A stretch of 64,000 bases of DNA, taken from positions 1 to 64,000 of the forward strand of contig NZ_JAERRB010000016.1 of the NCBI RefSeq assembly GCF_016735595.1, in the 5' to 3' direction. The stretch comes from Chryseolinea lacunae. Its GTDB lineage: Bacteria; Bacteroidota; Bacteroidia; Cytophagales; Cyclobacteriaceae. Below, one piece after another: positions 32,719-42,542 of this stretch. Within the stretch, counting starts at the first letter, position 1. Every line of letters starts with the position of its first letter. The notes beneath the pieces were generated by a model, which had not been told where the DNA came from, did no database searches, and was given only the letters and a program-made list of their open reading frames with translations. Both the position numbers and the translations under genes were made by a program.

Positions 32719-33939
32719 ATGCCTACCGACAACATTCAATACAAGTCGCACCCCGACAACCTCACCCGCTCGGTTCCCTACAAGTTCAACGCCGAGAACC
32801 TGCGGTCGGAAGAGATGATTGTGAACCTGGGCCCGCAGCATCCGTCCACACACGGCGTGTTGCGCCTGGAGGTGTTGATGGATGGCGAGATTGTGAAAGA
32901 CGTGGTGCCCCACATCGGCTACCTGCACCGTTGCTTCGAGAAGCACGCGGAGAGCTTGCCCTACAACCAGGTGATTCCCTTTGTGGACCGCCTCGACTAT
33001 GTGGCGTCTATGAACAGCGAGCATGCCTATGCCATGGGCGTGGAACGTTTGCTGGGCATTGAAGGACAATTGCCCAAACGTGTGGAATATGTTCGGGTGA
33101 TGGTGGCGGAGCTGAACCGCATTGCCTCACACTTCATTGCCATTGGAACCTATGGCATGGACATTGGCGCGTTCACGCCATTTTTCTGGCTCATGCGCGA
33201 CCGCGAACACATTCTGCGCATGCTCGAGTGGGCTTCGGGTGCCCGCTTGCTCTACAACTACATCTGGATTGGCGGCCTGTTCTACGATCTGCCAATTGGC
33301 TTTGAAGAACGCTGCCAGGAATTTATTACCTACATCCGCCCGAAGCTTGTGGAACTGGACACGGTGTTGTTGCAAAACAAAATCTTTGTGCAGCGCACGG
33401 CCAACGTGGGCGTGCTTCCGCTCGACCTGGCCATCAACGGCGGGGTTACCGGCCCCATGCTTCGCGCATCGGGCTTGCGTTTTGATTTGCGTCGCGTGGA
33501 TGGATACTCGGTCTATCCCGAACTTGATTTTGAAGTGCCCGTGGGCGAAGGCAAGATGGGCGCCGTGGGCGATTGCTGGGACAGAACCAGCGTGCGTGTT
33601 CAGGAGATACATGAGTCGTTAAAAATTCTGGAACAGTGTGTGGCCAAACTCACCGGCGAACACAAACGCACCCGCGACTTCGACCCGCAGGCCATGGTTC
33701 CGAAAAAGATACGCCCCAAGGCACAAGACTTGTATGTGCGGGCCGAGATCCCGAAAGGAGAGCTTGGATTTTTCTTCCGCGCCGATGGCAAAAGCGACGT
33801 GCCCTTCCGGTGCAAGTGCCGCTCGTGCAGCTTCGTGAATCTGTCTGTGCTTCCCGAGATATCGAAAGGAATTTTAATAGCCGACCTCATCGCCATCATC
33901 GGTTCCATTGATGTGGTGATGGGCGAAGTGGATCGCTAA
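32719..33939 (+). CDS. nuoD: NADH-quinone oxidoreductase subunit D
   Basis: The 406-residue 49-kDa-type subunit that forms the quinone site with NuoB. Signatures are '[15 protein letters not shown]', '[14 protein letters not shown]' and '[14 protein letters not shown]' near the N-terminus, and '[12 protein letters not shown]' at the C-terminus. The last part contains an unusual Cys cluster ('[10 protein letters not shown]') where many homologues have 'YRYKVRPPSF'. It is the last nuo gene here: the next gene, 13 bp on, encodes an unrelated metabolite-repair enzyme. Confidence 0.95.
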   Translation: MPTDNIQYKSHPDNLTRSVPYKFNAENLRSEEMIVNLGPQHPSTHGVLRLEVLMDGEIVKDVVPHIGYLHRCFEKHAESLPYNQVIPFVDRLDYVASMNSEHAYAMGVERLLGIEGQLPKRVEYVRVMVAELNRIASHFIAIGTYGMDIGAFTPFFWLMRDREHILRMLEWASGARLLYNYIWIGGLFYDLPIGFEERCQEFITYIRPKLVELDTVLLQNKIFVQRTANVGVLPLDLAINGGVTGPMLRASGLRFDLRRVDGYSVYPELDFEVPVGEGKMGAVGDCWDRTSVRVQEIHESLKILEQCVAKLTGEHKRTRDFDPQAMVPKKIRPKAQDLYVRAEIPKGELGFFFRADGKSDVPFRCKCRSCSFVNLSVLPEISKGILIADLIAIIGSIDVVMGEVDR

Positions 33940-33952
33940 ACCCAACGCTGCC

Positions 33953-35452
33953 ATGCTGAAGATCATCACCGCGCAACAGACCAAGGCGCTGGATGCGCAC
34001 ACCATTGCGCACGAACCCATTGCATCCATTGACCTGATGGAACGAGCCTGCCGCGCATTTGTGACGTGGTTCACCCAACGCTTCGACAACAGCCACACCG
34101 TGGGCATTGTGTGCGGCACAGGCAACAACGGCGGCGACGGACTGGGCATTGCGCGCTTGTTGCAGGGATGGAACTATGCCGTTACGGTTTGGATTGTGCG
34201 TGGCTCGGTGGCCGAGTCTAACGACTTCAAGACAAACCTGGAACGCCTCAAAAACACACGCATCAAAATTCTGGAAATCACCGAAGCACCGGAGTGTTCT
34301 GTTTTTGCGGGCAGCGATGTGTTACTCGACGCCGTGTTTGGCTCGGGCCTGTCGCGTCCGCCCGAGGGTGTCTATGAACGGGTGATTACCTGCATCAACG
34401 CCACTGCCACACGCCGCATCGCGGTCGACATTCCTTCGGGGCTTATGGCCGACCAGCCCACCACCGGAGCGTGTGTGGAGGCGCATGCTACCGTCACGTT
34501 TCAACTTCCCAAGCTGTCGTTTCTTTTTCCTTCTTCTCATCGCTTTGTGGGCGACTGGGCGGTGGTTGATATTGGGTTGAACAAGAATTTTATTCGCGAA
34601 CTGCCCGGCGACCATTTCCTTCTTCAACAAAAAGATGTGCGCAAACAGGTGAAGAAACGATCTACGTTTGATCACAAGGGCACCTATGGTCATGCCTTGC
34701 TGGTGGCTGGCGCGCGTGGAAAAATGGGGGCCGCTGTGCTGTCGTCGCGCGCGGCGTTGCGGTCGGGCGTGGGGCTGTTGACGGTGCACGTTCCGCAGAC
34801 CGGTGTCGACATTTTGCAAACGGCCGTGCCCGAAGCCATGCTGAGCATTGACGCGCATTCGGATTTTTATACCGCTCTCGAAACGGCCGATCGCTTCACC
34901 GCCGTGGGCATCGGGCCGGGGCTGGGCAAAAGCCCGGAAACGGTGAAGGCTTTGAAAAAGCTTCTTGAAAACTTTCAACATCCCATGGTGCTCGATGCAG
35001 ATTCATTGAACATCCTGGCCGAAAACCGCGAACTGCTGCACCTCGTTCCTCCCGGTTGCATTCTCACGCCTCATCCCAAAGAATTTGAGCGCATCGTGGG
35101 TTCGTGGCAAACTGATTTTGAGCGATTGCAGAAGCAAAAACAGCTGGCAGCGCAGCTGAACGGGGTGGTGGTGTTGAAAGGTGCGTACTCCAGTATCGTT
35201 GGACCGGACGGAAAAGTATATTTCAACCCCACAGGAAATCCCGGAATGGCGACCGGTGGTAGCGGAGATGTGCTCACTGGTATATTAACCGGGTTGCTGG
35301 CCCAGGGATATGCTACTTTAGCGGCTGCGCAGGTGGGCGTCTATCTGCACGGCCTGACCGGCGATCTGGCGGCAGGCGAGAAGGGCATGAACAGCCTGAT
35401 TGCCTCCGATCTTATCGACTTTCTGCCTGAGGCCTATCGCAGGTTGGGATAA
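33953..35452 (+). CDS. nnr: Bifunctional NAD(P)H-hydrate epimerase / ADP-dependent dehydratase
   Basis: Repairs hydrated NADH and NADPH. The 499-residue protein has the YjeF-N epimerase domain at about 1-215 ('VCGTGNNGGDGLGIARLL', 'DAVFGSGLSRPPEGV', 'AVDIPSGLMAD'). The ribokinase-like dehydratase domain occupies about 225-499 ('ILTPHPKEFERIVG', 'GNPGMATGGSGDVLTGILTGLLAQG'). Fusion order is as in E. coli Nnr. It directly follows nuoD by 13 bp and may be co-transcribed with the NADH-oxidising complex, a sensible pairing but not evidence of regulation. Confidence 0.93.
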   Translation: MLKIITAQQTKALDAHTIAHEPIASIDLMERACRAFVTWFTQRFDNSHTVGIVCGTGNNGGDGLGIARLLQGWNYAVTVWIVRGSVAESNDFKTNLERLKNTRIKILEITEAPECSVFAGSDVLLDAVFGSGLSRPPEGVYERVITCINATATRRIAVDIPSGLMADQPTTGACVEAHATVTFQLPKLSFLFPSSHRFVGDWAVVDIGLNKNFIRELPGDHFLLQQKDVRKQVKKRSTFDHKGTYGHALLVAGARGKMGAAVLSSRAALRSGVGLLTVHVPQTGVDILQTAVPEAMLSIDAHSDFYTALETADRFTAVGIGPGLGKSPETVKALKKLLENFQHPMVLDADSLNILAENRELLHLVPPGCILTPHPKEFERIVGSWQTDFERLQKQKQLAAQLNGVVVLKGAYSSIVGPDGKVYFNPTGNPGMATGGSGDVLTGILTGLLAQGYATLAAAQVGVYLHGLTGDLAAGEKGMNSLIASDLIDFLPEAYRRLG

Positions 35453-35604
35453 AGGCCCTAAAGAAATGGGAATTATTTTCAGGTACGTTCAAACCTTTTA
35501 CCCATTCTGTGCATCTAAGACGTAATAAACCCAGAAACTTTCCGTTGCGCGGAAACTTTGGACTGAAATTTGTCGTAACAAGCATATAGAATAAACTTAT
35601 ACCA

Positions 35605-35961
35605 ATGCGCGTTTTTACCCTTTTCATCGTACTCATCCTGGTAGCAGGGTCCTTTTTCGGGCACGCCCAGGCCAGCTTCGACGGAGGTGTTCCCGAACGT
35701 CAGGACCTGGCCAAGTCTATCCAGATTTTCCCCAACCCCGCAGTGGACTTCGTGCACGTTCGTTTAGAAAACGTGAACTTCAGCGAAGTGAAAGTTTCCC
35801 TTCACAACATTATCGGCAACGAAGTGTCTATCGAATCTGAAATGGTAGACGAACACGAGATCCGCATCCGTGTGAAAGACCTCGACACTGGCTACTACCT
35901 GCTCGCCCTGAAAGACGATCATGCCAAGCTGAGAGGTACTTATAAATTTCTGAAGCGCTAA
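35605..35961 (+). CDS. Small secreted protein consisting of a T9SS sorting domain
   Basis: The 118-residue protein has a signal peptide ('MRVFTLFIVLILVAGSFFGHAQ'), about 15 linker residues, then a complete type A T9SS C-terminal sorting domain: 'IQIFPNPAVDFVHVRL', 'VSLHNIIGNEVSIES' and 'LDTGYYLLALKD...KFLKR'. There is almost no cargo. Known: such domains direct proteins through the type IX secretion system, where they are removed or anchored. A stand-alone tail of this kind could be a structural surface protein or a decoy substrate; no function is established. Confidence 0.82.
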   Translation: MRVFTLFIVLILVAGSFFGHAQASFDGGVPERQDLAKSIQIFPNPAVDFVHVRLENVNFSEVKVSLHNIIGNEVSIESEMVDEHEIRIRVKDLDTGYYLLALKDDHAKLRGTYKFLKR

Positions 35962-35967
35962 GCCTGT

Positions 35968-36990
35968 TCAGGCCAGCAGTTCCTTCAGCTTCTTCCCAAA
36001 ATTTCTGATTTCTTCTTCCGTCGTATCAAACGAACACATCAGTCGTGCTTCGGATAGTTTGTCGTTCCACACATAGAAGAAATGTTCTTCCTGCAATTTC
36101 GGAATCACCTCGGTGGGCACAATCATAAAAATGCCATTGGCGTCTACACGTTGCGTGATGATGGCCGATGTTTTCCGGATTTCGGCTTCCAGCAACTTCG
36201 CCATGGCATTGGCGTGTGATGCATTTTTCTTCCACAACTCATTCGACAACAAGGCGCTGAACTGCGCGCTGATGAAACGCATCTTCGAGTGAAGCTGCAT
36301 GCTTTGTTTGCGTATGTATTTAAAGGTCGTGGCCAGTTCAGGGCGAAAGAAGATCACGGCTTCGCCAAACATCATCCCGTTTTTGGTTCCACCAAACGAC
36401 AGCACATCCACACCGGCATCGCGGGTGAAGGCGCGGAAGTCGGCCTGTAGGCTGGCGGCAGCATTCGAGATGCGCGAGCCGTCCATGTGCAGGAACAGGT
36501 TGTGTTTGCGCGCCACGGCCGACAAGGCTTTCACTTCTTCGATGGAATAGACCGTGGCATATTCCGTGGTTTGCGATATGGAGATGACGCGCGCCTGCGG
36601 GTGATGCTGGTCGTCGATGCGCTGTATTTTTTCTTCTACCTGGCTTGGGTAAATTTTTCCATCTGTGGTGGGGATGGTGACCAGTTTGCACCCCATAAAT
36701 TTTTCGGGCGCAGTCGATTCGTCCACGTTGATGTGGGCGAGGTCTGAACAGATGATGGAGTCGAACGAGCGCGTCATGGCGCTGAGGCCCATCACGTTTG
36801 CACCGGTGCCGTTGTAGGCAAAGAACACTTCAATGTCGTTGCCCAGCAGTGCCCTGAACTTTGCCACGGCTTCTTCGGTGAAGACGTCGGCGCCATAGGA
36901 ACCCTGGTGGCCCCGGTTGGCGTTGATCAAAGCTTCCATGATGTCGGGATGAACACCGGAATAGTTGTCGCTGGCGAAAGTGTGCTTCAT
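35968..36990 (-). CDS. ltaE: Low-specificity threonine aldolase
   Basis: PLP enzyme cleaving threonine or allo-threonine to glycine and acetaldehyde. The 340-residue fold I protein opens 'FASDNYSGVHPDIMEAL'. It has 'YNGTGANVMGLSAM', the PLP aspartate region 'LFLHMDGSRISNAAA', and the PLP lysine in 'LSFGGTKNGMMFGEAV'. Its stop lies 6 bp beyond the T9SS-tail gene (convergent). AsnRS is 17 bp upstream on the same strand, so the two are likely one transcript. Confidence 0.92.
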   Translation of the reverse strand: MKHTFASDNYSGVHPDIMEALINANRGHQGSYGADVFTEEAVAKFRALLGNDIEVFFAYNGTGANVMGLSAMTRSFDSIICSDLAHINVDESTAPEKFMGCKLVTIPTTDGKIYPSQVEEKIQRIDDQHHPQARVISISQTTEYATVYSIEEVKALSAVARKHNLFLHMDGSRISNAAASLQADFRAFTRDAGVDVLSFGGTKNGMMFGEAVIFFRPELATTFKYIRKQSMQLHSKMRFISAQFSALLSNELWKKNASHANAMAKLLEAEIRKTSAIITQRVDANGIFMIVPTEVIPKLQEEHFFYVWNDKLSEARLMCSFDTTEEEIRNFGKKLKELLA

Positions 36991-37007
36991 GGGGTCACGT
37001 TGTCGTT

Positions 37008-38444
37008 TTAGAATTCGGCGTTGCCGGGGTAGCGCGGGAAGGGGATCACGTCGCGGATGTTGGTCATGCCCGTCACAAACAGGATGAGGCGTTCGAAGCC
37101 CAACCCAAACCCGCTATGGGGTGCGGAACCAAACTTGCGCAGGTCCAGATACCACCAGAGATCTTTTTCGGGGAGGTTCAACTCATTCACACGTTTCAAT
37201 ATTCTGTCGTAGCGTTCTTCGCGTTGCGAGCCGCCGATAATTTCGCCTATGCCGGGGAAGAGCACGTCCATGGCGGCCACGGTTTTGCCGTCGTCGTTCT
37301 GGCGCATGTAGAACGATTTGATGTTGGCGGGGTAGTCGAACAGGATCACCGGTTTCTTGAAATGCTTTTCCACCAGGTAGCGTTCGTGTTCCGACTGCAG
37401 GTCCACACCCCAGCTGTCGATGAGGTATTGGAATTTCTTTTTCTTGTTGGGGTTCGAGTTCTTCAGCACGTCGATGGCCTCGGTGTAGGACAACCGTTGG
37501 AAATCGTTTTCCGCCACAAACTTCAATCGTTCCAGCAGGCTCAGTTCGCTGCGTTGGTCCTGCGGTTTGGCCTGTTCTTCTTCGAGTGCGCGTTTGTTGA
37601 GGAACTCGAGGTCGTCGGCGCAGTTGTCGAGCGCATAGCGCACCAGGTATTGCAGGAAGTCCTGCGCCAGCTGCATGTTGTCTTTCAGTTCATAGAATGC
37701 CATTTCGGGTTCTATCATCCAGAACTCGGCGAGGTGGCGCGTGGTGTTGGAGTTTTCGGCGCGGAAGGTGGGGCCAAACGTGTAGATCTCGCCCAGGGCC
37801 AGGGCATAGGTTTCGCCTTCGAGCTGGCCCGACACGGTGAGGTTAGTTTCGCGGCCAAAGAAATCTTCCTTATGGTTCACGTGGCCCTGCTCGTCGCGGG
37901 GCGGGTTGGCCTGGTCGAGCGTGGTGACGCGGAACATGGCGCCTGCGCCTTCGGCGTCGGACCCGGTGATGATGGGGGTGTGGATGTAGGAGAAGCCCCG
38001 GTCGTTGAAAAATTTATGAACGGCAAACGCCATGGCATGCCGCACGCGCATGACGGCGCCAAACGTGTTGGTGCGCGAGCGCAGGTGGGCTATTTCGCGG
38101 AGGTATTCCAGGCTTGGGCGGTTCTTGAGTTGCAGGGGATAGGCCTCGGGGTCGCAGTCGCCCAGAATTTCGAGCGATTTCACTTTCACTTCCACGGCCT
38201 GGCCTTTGCCCAGGGAGGCAATCAGTTCGCCGTCAACCGAAATGCAGGCGCCGGTGGTGAGGCGTTTTTGCGTGCTTTCGTCAAGCGCATTGAGTTCGAC
38301 CACCGCTTGCAGGTTTTGGAGGGTCGAGCCGTCGTTCAGGGAAAGGAACTGACTGTTTCGAAAACTCCGTATCCAGCCGTTCACCGTGACCGATTGGCCG
38401 GTGGGGGCGGTGGCAAGCAATTCCTTGATCTTGGTGCGCTTCAT
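37008..38444 (-). CDS. asnS: Asparaginyl-tRNA synthetase
   Basis: Class II synthetase charging tRNA-Asn. The N-terminal OB-fold occupies about 15-115 ('[23 protein letters not shown]'). The catalytic core has motif 2 '[28 protein letters not shown]' region, 'GSQREERYD', and motif 3 '[15 protein letters not shown]'. The 478-residue length is normal for the family. Presence of a direct AsnRS means the indirect Asp-to-Asn amidation route is not needed for tRNA-Asn. It is followed by threonine aldolase and divergent from rpoN. Confidence 0.95.
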   Translation of the reverse strand: MKRTKIKELLATAPTGQSVTVNGWIRSFRNSQFLSLNDGSTLQNLQAVVELNALDESTQKRLTTGACISVDGELIASLGKGQAVEVKVKSLEILGDCDPEAYPLQLKNRPSLEYLREIAHLRSRTNTFGAVMRVRHAMAFAVHKFFNDRGFSYIHTPIITGSDAEGAGAMFRVTTLDQANPPRDEQGHVNHKEDFFGRETNLTVSGQLEGETYALALGEIYTFGPTFRAENSNTTRHLAEFWMIEPEMAFYELKDNMQLAQDFLQYLVRYALDNCADDLEFLNKRALEEEQAKPQDQRSELSLLERLKFVAENDFQRLSYTEAIDVLKNSNPNKKKKFQYLIDSWGVDLQSEHERYLVEKHFKKPVILFDYPANIKSFYMRQNDDGKTVAAMDVLFPGIGEIIGGSQREERYDRILKRVNELNLPEKDLWWYLDLRKFGSAPHSGFGLGFERLILFVTGMTNIRDVIPFPRYPGNAEF

Positions 38445-38546
38445 GGTAAAGTAGTGTTAAGGCGTAAACTGTGAAAGGGTGCAAAAAAACGAAAAAGCAG
38501 GTGATTTTCATAGGGCTTTCCATTCGTCGGAAAGTCTGGCACGACA

Positions 38547-38577
38547 TTCGCGACTGTGCAGTATTTTTCTAACTTTG
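38547..38577 (+). promoter_or_regulatory. Candidate rpoN promoter, Bacteroidota type
   Basis: taactttg (38570-38577) is an exact TAnnTTTG -7 box. A ttcg (38547-38550), one change from TTTG, lies exactly 19 bp upstream, the usual spacing for the primary Bacteroidota sigma factor. The rpoN ATG follows 45 bp later. Confidence 0.55.
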
Positions 38578-38621
38578 TACAAGTACAGTAACGCAAACGA
38601 TCAAACGGGGAATTTCTATTC

Positions 38622-40091
38622 ATGCAAAAGCTTGGGTTAAACCAGTCACTACAACAAAAGCTATCGCCACAGCAGATACAATTCATCAAGCTGTTGCAGG
38701 TGCCAACCGCCGAGCTGGAAGGAAGAATCGAGGAGGAGCTTGAAATCAATCCGGCACTGGAAGAAGGCGAAGACCAGGAGAAGCCCGAAGAGAGCACCAA
38801 CGAAGCCGACGAGTTTCCCGAAAGCCCCGAAGGCCCCACGTCGTCGAGCGAAGACGACGTTGATATCCAAGACTACCTGCGCGACGACGACTATAGCGGC
38901 TACAAAATGCAAGGCGACGGCGACGAAGACGAAGACAATCGCGAAATGCCCATCCCCATGTCGTCATCGCTCCACGAGCAGCTGATGAGCCAGCTCGACT
39001 TTATGGGACTGGACGAACGTCAATATGCCATCGGCAGACAATTGCTGGGCAGCATCGAAAGCGACGGCTACATCCGCCGCGACCTCGACGCCATTGTGAA
39101 CGACATGGCGTTCTCGCAAGGCATTGAAACCACCGCCGAAGAAGTGGAACAGGTGCTGAAGAAAATACAAACCTTCGATCCTCCCGGCATCGCCGCGCGC
39201 AACCTGCAGGAATGCCTGCTGCTGCAACTCGACCGCATGGACAATGGCCACGACATTGATGTGGCTGTGGCCAAGAAGATCATTTCCGAGTGCTACGAAG
39301 AATTTACAAAGAAGCATTACCAGAAAATACAAAAGAAGCTCGACACCGAAGACGAAGACTTTGTGCGCGACGCCATGGAACTGATTGTGAAGCTGAACCC
39401 GAAGCCGGGTGGCGAAAGCACAAACACCGTGGTGAAAAACCAATACATCATTCCCGACTACATACTCACCAACAACAACGGCAAACTCGAGTTGTCGCTG
39501 AACAGCCGCAATGCTCCCGAGCTGCGCATCAGCCGTTCGTATACCGACATGTTTAAGGCCTACGACAAGAGCAACAAGAAAGACAAGAAGCTGAAGGAGG
39601 CTGTCACGTTTGTGAAACAAAAGCTCGATGCGGCCAAGTGGTTTATCGACGCCATCAAACAACGCCAGCAAACGTTGCTGCGCACCATGAAGGCCATCAT
39701 CGATTTTCAATACGACTTTTTCCTGGAGGGCGACGAAACCAAGCTGAAGCCCATGATCCTGAAAGACATCGCCACCATGATCAGCATGGACATCTCCACG
39801 GTGTCGCGCGTGGCCAGCAGCAAGGCCATCCAAACCGAGTTTGGCATTTTTCCGCTGAAGTACTTTTTCTCCGAAGGCATTGCCACCGATTCGGGCGAGG
39901 AAGTGAGCAGCCGCGAAGTGAAACAAATCATCAAAGACATTATTGAAAGCGAAGACAAAGACAAACCTTTTTCGGACGACAAACTGGAAACCATTCTCAA
40001 CGAGAAGGGCTATAACATTGCACGCCGCACGGTGGCGAAGTATCGCGAGCAACTGAACATTCCGGTGGCCCGCTTAAGAAAGGAGATGTAG
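38622..40091 (+). CDS. rpoN: RNA polymerase sigma-54 factor
   Basis: The 489-residue sigma factor needs enhancer-binding ATPases. Region I is Gln/Leu-rich ('LNQSLQQKLSPQQIQFIKLLQVPTAEL'). Region II is very acidic (about 50-110, poly-Asp/Glu). The core-binding and HTH regions follow ('KDIATMISMDISTVSRVASSK'), and the RpoN box is 'ARRTVAKYRE' near residue 470. Its stop is 2 bp before the next gene. A sigma-54-type regulator gene lies 2.5 kb downstream, the only visible partner in the window. Confidence 0.95.
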   Translation: MQKLGLNQSLQQKLSPQQIQFIKLLQVPTAELEGRIEEELEINPALEEGEDQEKPEESTNEADEFPESPEGPTSSSEDDVDIQDYLRDDDYSGYKMQGDGDEDEDNREMPIPMSSSLHEQLMSQLDFMGLDERQYAIGRQLLGSIESDGYIRRDLDAIVNDMAFSQGIETTAEEVEQVLKKIQTFDPPGIAARNLQECLLLQLDRMDNGHDIDVAVAKKIISECYEEFTKKHYQKIQKKLDTEDEDFVRDAMELIVKLNPKPGGESTNTVVKNQYIIPDYILTNNNGKLELSLNSRNAPELRISRSYTDMFKAYDKSNKKDKKLKEAVTFVKQKLDAAKWFIDAIKQRQQTLLRTMKAIIDFQYDFFLEGDETKLKPMILKDIATMISMDISTVSRVASSKAIQTEFGIFPLKYFFSEGIATDSGEEVSSREVKQIIKDIIESEDKDKPFSDDKLETILNEKGYNIARRTVAKYREQLNIPVARLRKEM

Positions 40092-40092
40092 T

Positions 40093-40716
40093 GTGAACGG
40101 CGTGGCGCGGTTTATTTCCTTTGTGTTTCATCCGTTGCTGCTGGCAACGTATATGTTCACCTTGTTTGCCCTGGTGTTGCCCTGGGCCTTCAGTCCCCTG
40201 AAAGAAGACGGTCATTTCAAATTTGTGATGCTTATTTTTTGCGTCACCTTTGTGTTGCCGTCGCTCAACATCGGGCTGTTCAAAGCATTCGGTTCCATCA
40301 AGTCGATGGCCATGGAAGATCGGCGCGATCGTGTGATACCCTTCATTTTTGTCACCATTCTCTACAGTGCCATCACCTACCTGTTTTATTCCCGCACCCG
40401 CATTGGCATTCACGACAGCTTGCTGAAGTTTCTCATCATCATCGATGTGCTCATGCTGGTGGGAACCCTGGTGACGTTGTTCTATAAAGTAAGCATCCAC
40501 ACGTTGGGCATGTGGGGCCTGGTGGGCATTCTGCTGCCGCTGAACAAAGTGGCGGAAGACGGCTCGTTGTTCTATCCAACCATTGCCTGCATTGCGTTGG
40601 CGGGTGTGGTGATGTCGGCACGGCTGCAACTGAACGCGCACACCCCACGCGAAGTGATGGTGGGAAGCATTCTGGGATTGGCCACCGGATGTTTGTCGGT
40701 GTTCTTCCTGTTTTAG
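40093..40716 (+). CDS. PAP2-like integral membrane protein
   Basis: The 207-residue protein has about six transmembrane helices. It starts at a GTG immediately after the rpoN stop, so the two are coupled. The C-terminal 'ARLQLNAHTPREVMVGSILG' resembles the last catalytic motif of PAP2 phosphatases (...H..xEv..G...G). The first KxxxxxxRP motif is not clearly present; 'MAMEDRRDRVIPF' is the nearest candidate. It may be a lipid phosphatase relative with partial conservation. The same rpoN-PAP2 pairing is, to my knowledge, common in this phylum. Confidence 0.78.
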   Translation: MNGVARFISFVFHPLLLATYMFTLFALVLPWAFSPLKEDGHFKFVMLIFCVTFVLPSLNIGLFKAFGSIKSMAMEDRRDRVIPFIFVTILYSAITYLFYSRTRIGIHDSLLKFLIIIDVLMLVGTLVTLFYKVSIHTLGMWGLVGILLPLNKVAEDGSLFYPTIACIALAGVVMSARLQLNAHTPREVMVGSILGLATGCLSVFFLF

Positions 40717-40722
40717 AAGGGT

Positions 40723-41613
40723 TCAGATTTCACAGAGCACCGTTACAGGATATTTCTTTGCCCGAAAGGTTTCTATGTATTTTTCCTGATCATCGAAATG
40801 CCTTTCAAGTCCCTCAAAGGAGTTTTCGCCTCCCAGAGAGCCCATCCATTTCAGACCCGATACGATCCTCAATGTTCCAATGTTTTCAAATTTGTCTTTG
40901 AAGGTGAGAAGGTCTGCATGGGGAATGGAAATCAAGTGCAAGCCAAAGCCCACATAGTGTTGGGTGCCTACAAATTTCCAGATTCGTTCGATGCCGGGTT
41001 GAGCAGCTTTTGCTTGCTCGGGATCAATGCTTGAACTTATCTGGTGGCCCAGGATGTCGCAGGTTAGCACATTGTTGATACTGGGTTTGCGAACTGCGTT
41101 GTAGGTTGTGAAGGCAAATGTATAGGAACATACACCTCGGTAGTTGCTGACGGAAGAGCAGATCACCACGCGGTAGCTGCCATCACGGTGTTGAAAGGTG
41201 AGGAGGTCGTCGTCGGCGAAGCATAGGTTGGTGACCTTCCTGTACTTTTTCCGGCTCCTGATTTTTTGATTGACCTGGCTTATCTTTTTCCAAAGTCTTT
41301 CCAATTCGCGCTTCCTTGCCTTACCCAATGACGGATCTTCGCTTTCCCAATCGCGCACACCAGCGCCTTTGTCGATGACTTGCCTGACAAACTGAAGACG
41401 TGCGGTGGTCATCAGGCCAAGTTCCCAATAGGCCAGGGCACAGCTGGTCACATAGATCTCATGGTCGAAATCGTCAAAGGTGTCAGTATCATCCAGCGGA
41501 AACTCAATCGCGATTGTGTCAGCATCGGCGCCGCCATCATACCGGTCCATGATGCCCCAGTAAGTATCATGAGCAGTGTCGCCGTCTATGATTTTCACGC
41601 CGTCGGTGGCCAT
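40723..41613 (-). CDS. Hypothetical protein, unrecognised family
   Basis: The 296-residue protein is soluble, with no signal peptide or membrane segment. The N-terminus ('GVKIIDGDTAHDTYWGIMDRYDGGADAD') is acidic and faintly recalls DUF4259-type proteins, which also begin with a short Gly/Asp-rich motif before a helical stretch. The middle has a basic helix ('GKARKRELERLWKKISQVNQKIRSRKKYRKV'), then strand-rich segments. No catalytic signature was seen. It is convergent with the PAP2-like gene (6 bp) and divergent from the PaaG-like gene. Function unknown. Confidence 0.6.
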   Translation of the reverse strand: MATDGVKIIDGDTAHDTYWGIMDRYDGGADADTIAIEFPLDDTDTFDDFDHEIYVTSCALAYWELGLMTTARLQFVRQVIDKGAGVRDWESEDPSLGKARKRELERLWKKISQVNQKIRSRKKYRKVTNLCFADDDLLTFQHRDGSYRVVICSSVSNYRGVCSYTFAFTTYNAVRKPSINNVLTCDILGHQISSSIDPEQAKAAQPGIERIWKFVGTQHYVGFGLHLISIPHADLLTFKDKFENIGTLRIVSGLKWMGSLGGENSFEGLERHFDDQEKYIETFRAKKYPVTVLCEI

Positions 41614-41725
41614 TGTCTTGTGGTTTTAAATTGACCTGATGTCCTTAAATCTTGGAATTTTTAGTTTAAATTCAACATCATCAGCAGGATTTTTAAGACA
41701 GACGCCAACCCAACCCGACTGCCCT

Positions 41726-42508
41726 ATGGACTATAAATTTATTTCCTACAAACTTGATGGTGGTGTGGCCAACATTGCCCTTAACCGCCCGGAAGTCTAC
41801 AACGCGTTGAACGACGAGATCACGTTCGAGCTGCAGGATGTTTTGAAGGTGGTTGCCAAAGATGCGCAAGTGCGCGTGGTGGTGCTCACCGGCGAGGGAA
41901 AAGCATTTTGTTCGGGCCAGGATTTGAAGGCCGCTGCCGCACACCCAAACCGGTCGTTCAAGGAGTCGCTCGACAAACGCTATAATCCCATCGTGAAGGC
42001 TATGCGCCAGTTGCCCAAGCCCATTGTGTGCCAGCTGAACGGTGTGGCCGCAGGAGCGGGGTGCTCGCTGGTGCTGGCGTGCGACATTATTGTGGCCGCC
42101 GAGGAAGCCACACTCATTGAGGTGTTTGTGCAAATTGGGTTGGTGCCCGACTCGGGATCGTCGTTTTTCCTGCCGCGCCTCATCGGCATGGCCAAAGCGT
42201 TTGAGTTGTGCAGCATGGGCTCGAAGGTGACGGCCAAAGAAGCCGTGGCCATGGGGCTTATCAATAAAGTTGTTCCGACCGCCGAACTGGCGGGCGCTGT
42301 GAAATTCTATACCGACTATTTTGCGAACGCGCCCACCAAAGCCATTGGCCTCATCAAGCGCATGCTCAACAAGTCGGCCACCGCATCGCTCGACGACATG
42401 CTGGAGTATGAAGCCTATTGCCAGGAGATTGCCGGCAGCACGGCCGATCATCACGAAGGCGTGAAGGCGTTTATTGAAAAACGGAAGCCGGCGTTTGTCG
42501 GAAAGTAA
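41726..42508 (+). CDS. paaG: Enoyl-CoA hydratase/isomerase family protein, PaaG-like
   Basis: Crotonase-fold enzyme of 260 residues from the ATG at 41726. An earlier ATG at 41639 adds 29 residues of unlike composition. The oxyanion-hole segments are 'GKAFCSGQDLKAAA' and 'LNGVAAGAGCSLVLACDI'. 'VQIGLVPDSGSSFFLPRLIG' is the block typical of PaaG, which isomerises the ring-epoxide of phenylacetyl-CoA to an oxepin. No other paa genes are nearby, so a general beta-oxidation role remains possible. Confidence 0.85.
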   Translation: MDYKFISYKLDGGVANIALNRPEVYNALNDEITFELQDVLKVVAKDAQVRVVVLTGEGKAFCSGQDLKAAAAHPNRSFKESLDKRYNPIVKAMRQLPKPIVCQLNGVAAGAGCSLVLACDIIVAAEEATLIEVFVQIGLVPDSGSSFFLPRLIGMAKAFELCSMGSKVTAKEAVAMGLINKVVPTAELAGAVKFYTDYFANAPTKAIGLIKRMLNKSATASLDDMLEYEAYCQEIAGSTADHHEGVKAFIEKRKPAFVGK

Positions 42509-42542
42509 GAAAGAGTAAACAGTGTAGCCCTTGTGAATGGGC

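Noticed and set aside
37116-38474. 452-codon frame antisense to asnS (and similar long antisense frames in argS, tamB, nuoD, rpoN)
   Set aside because: These are mirror frames caused by GC-skewed codon use in the sense genes; their translations are His/Val/Gly-rich without domains.
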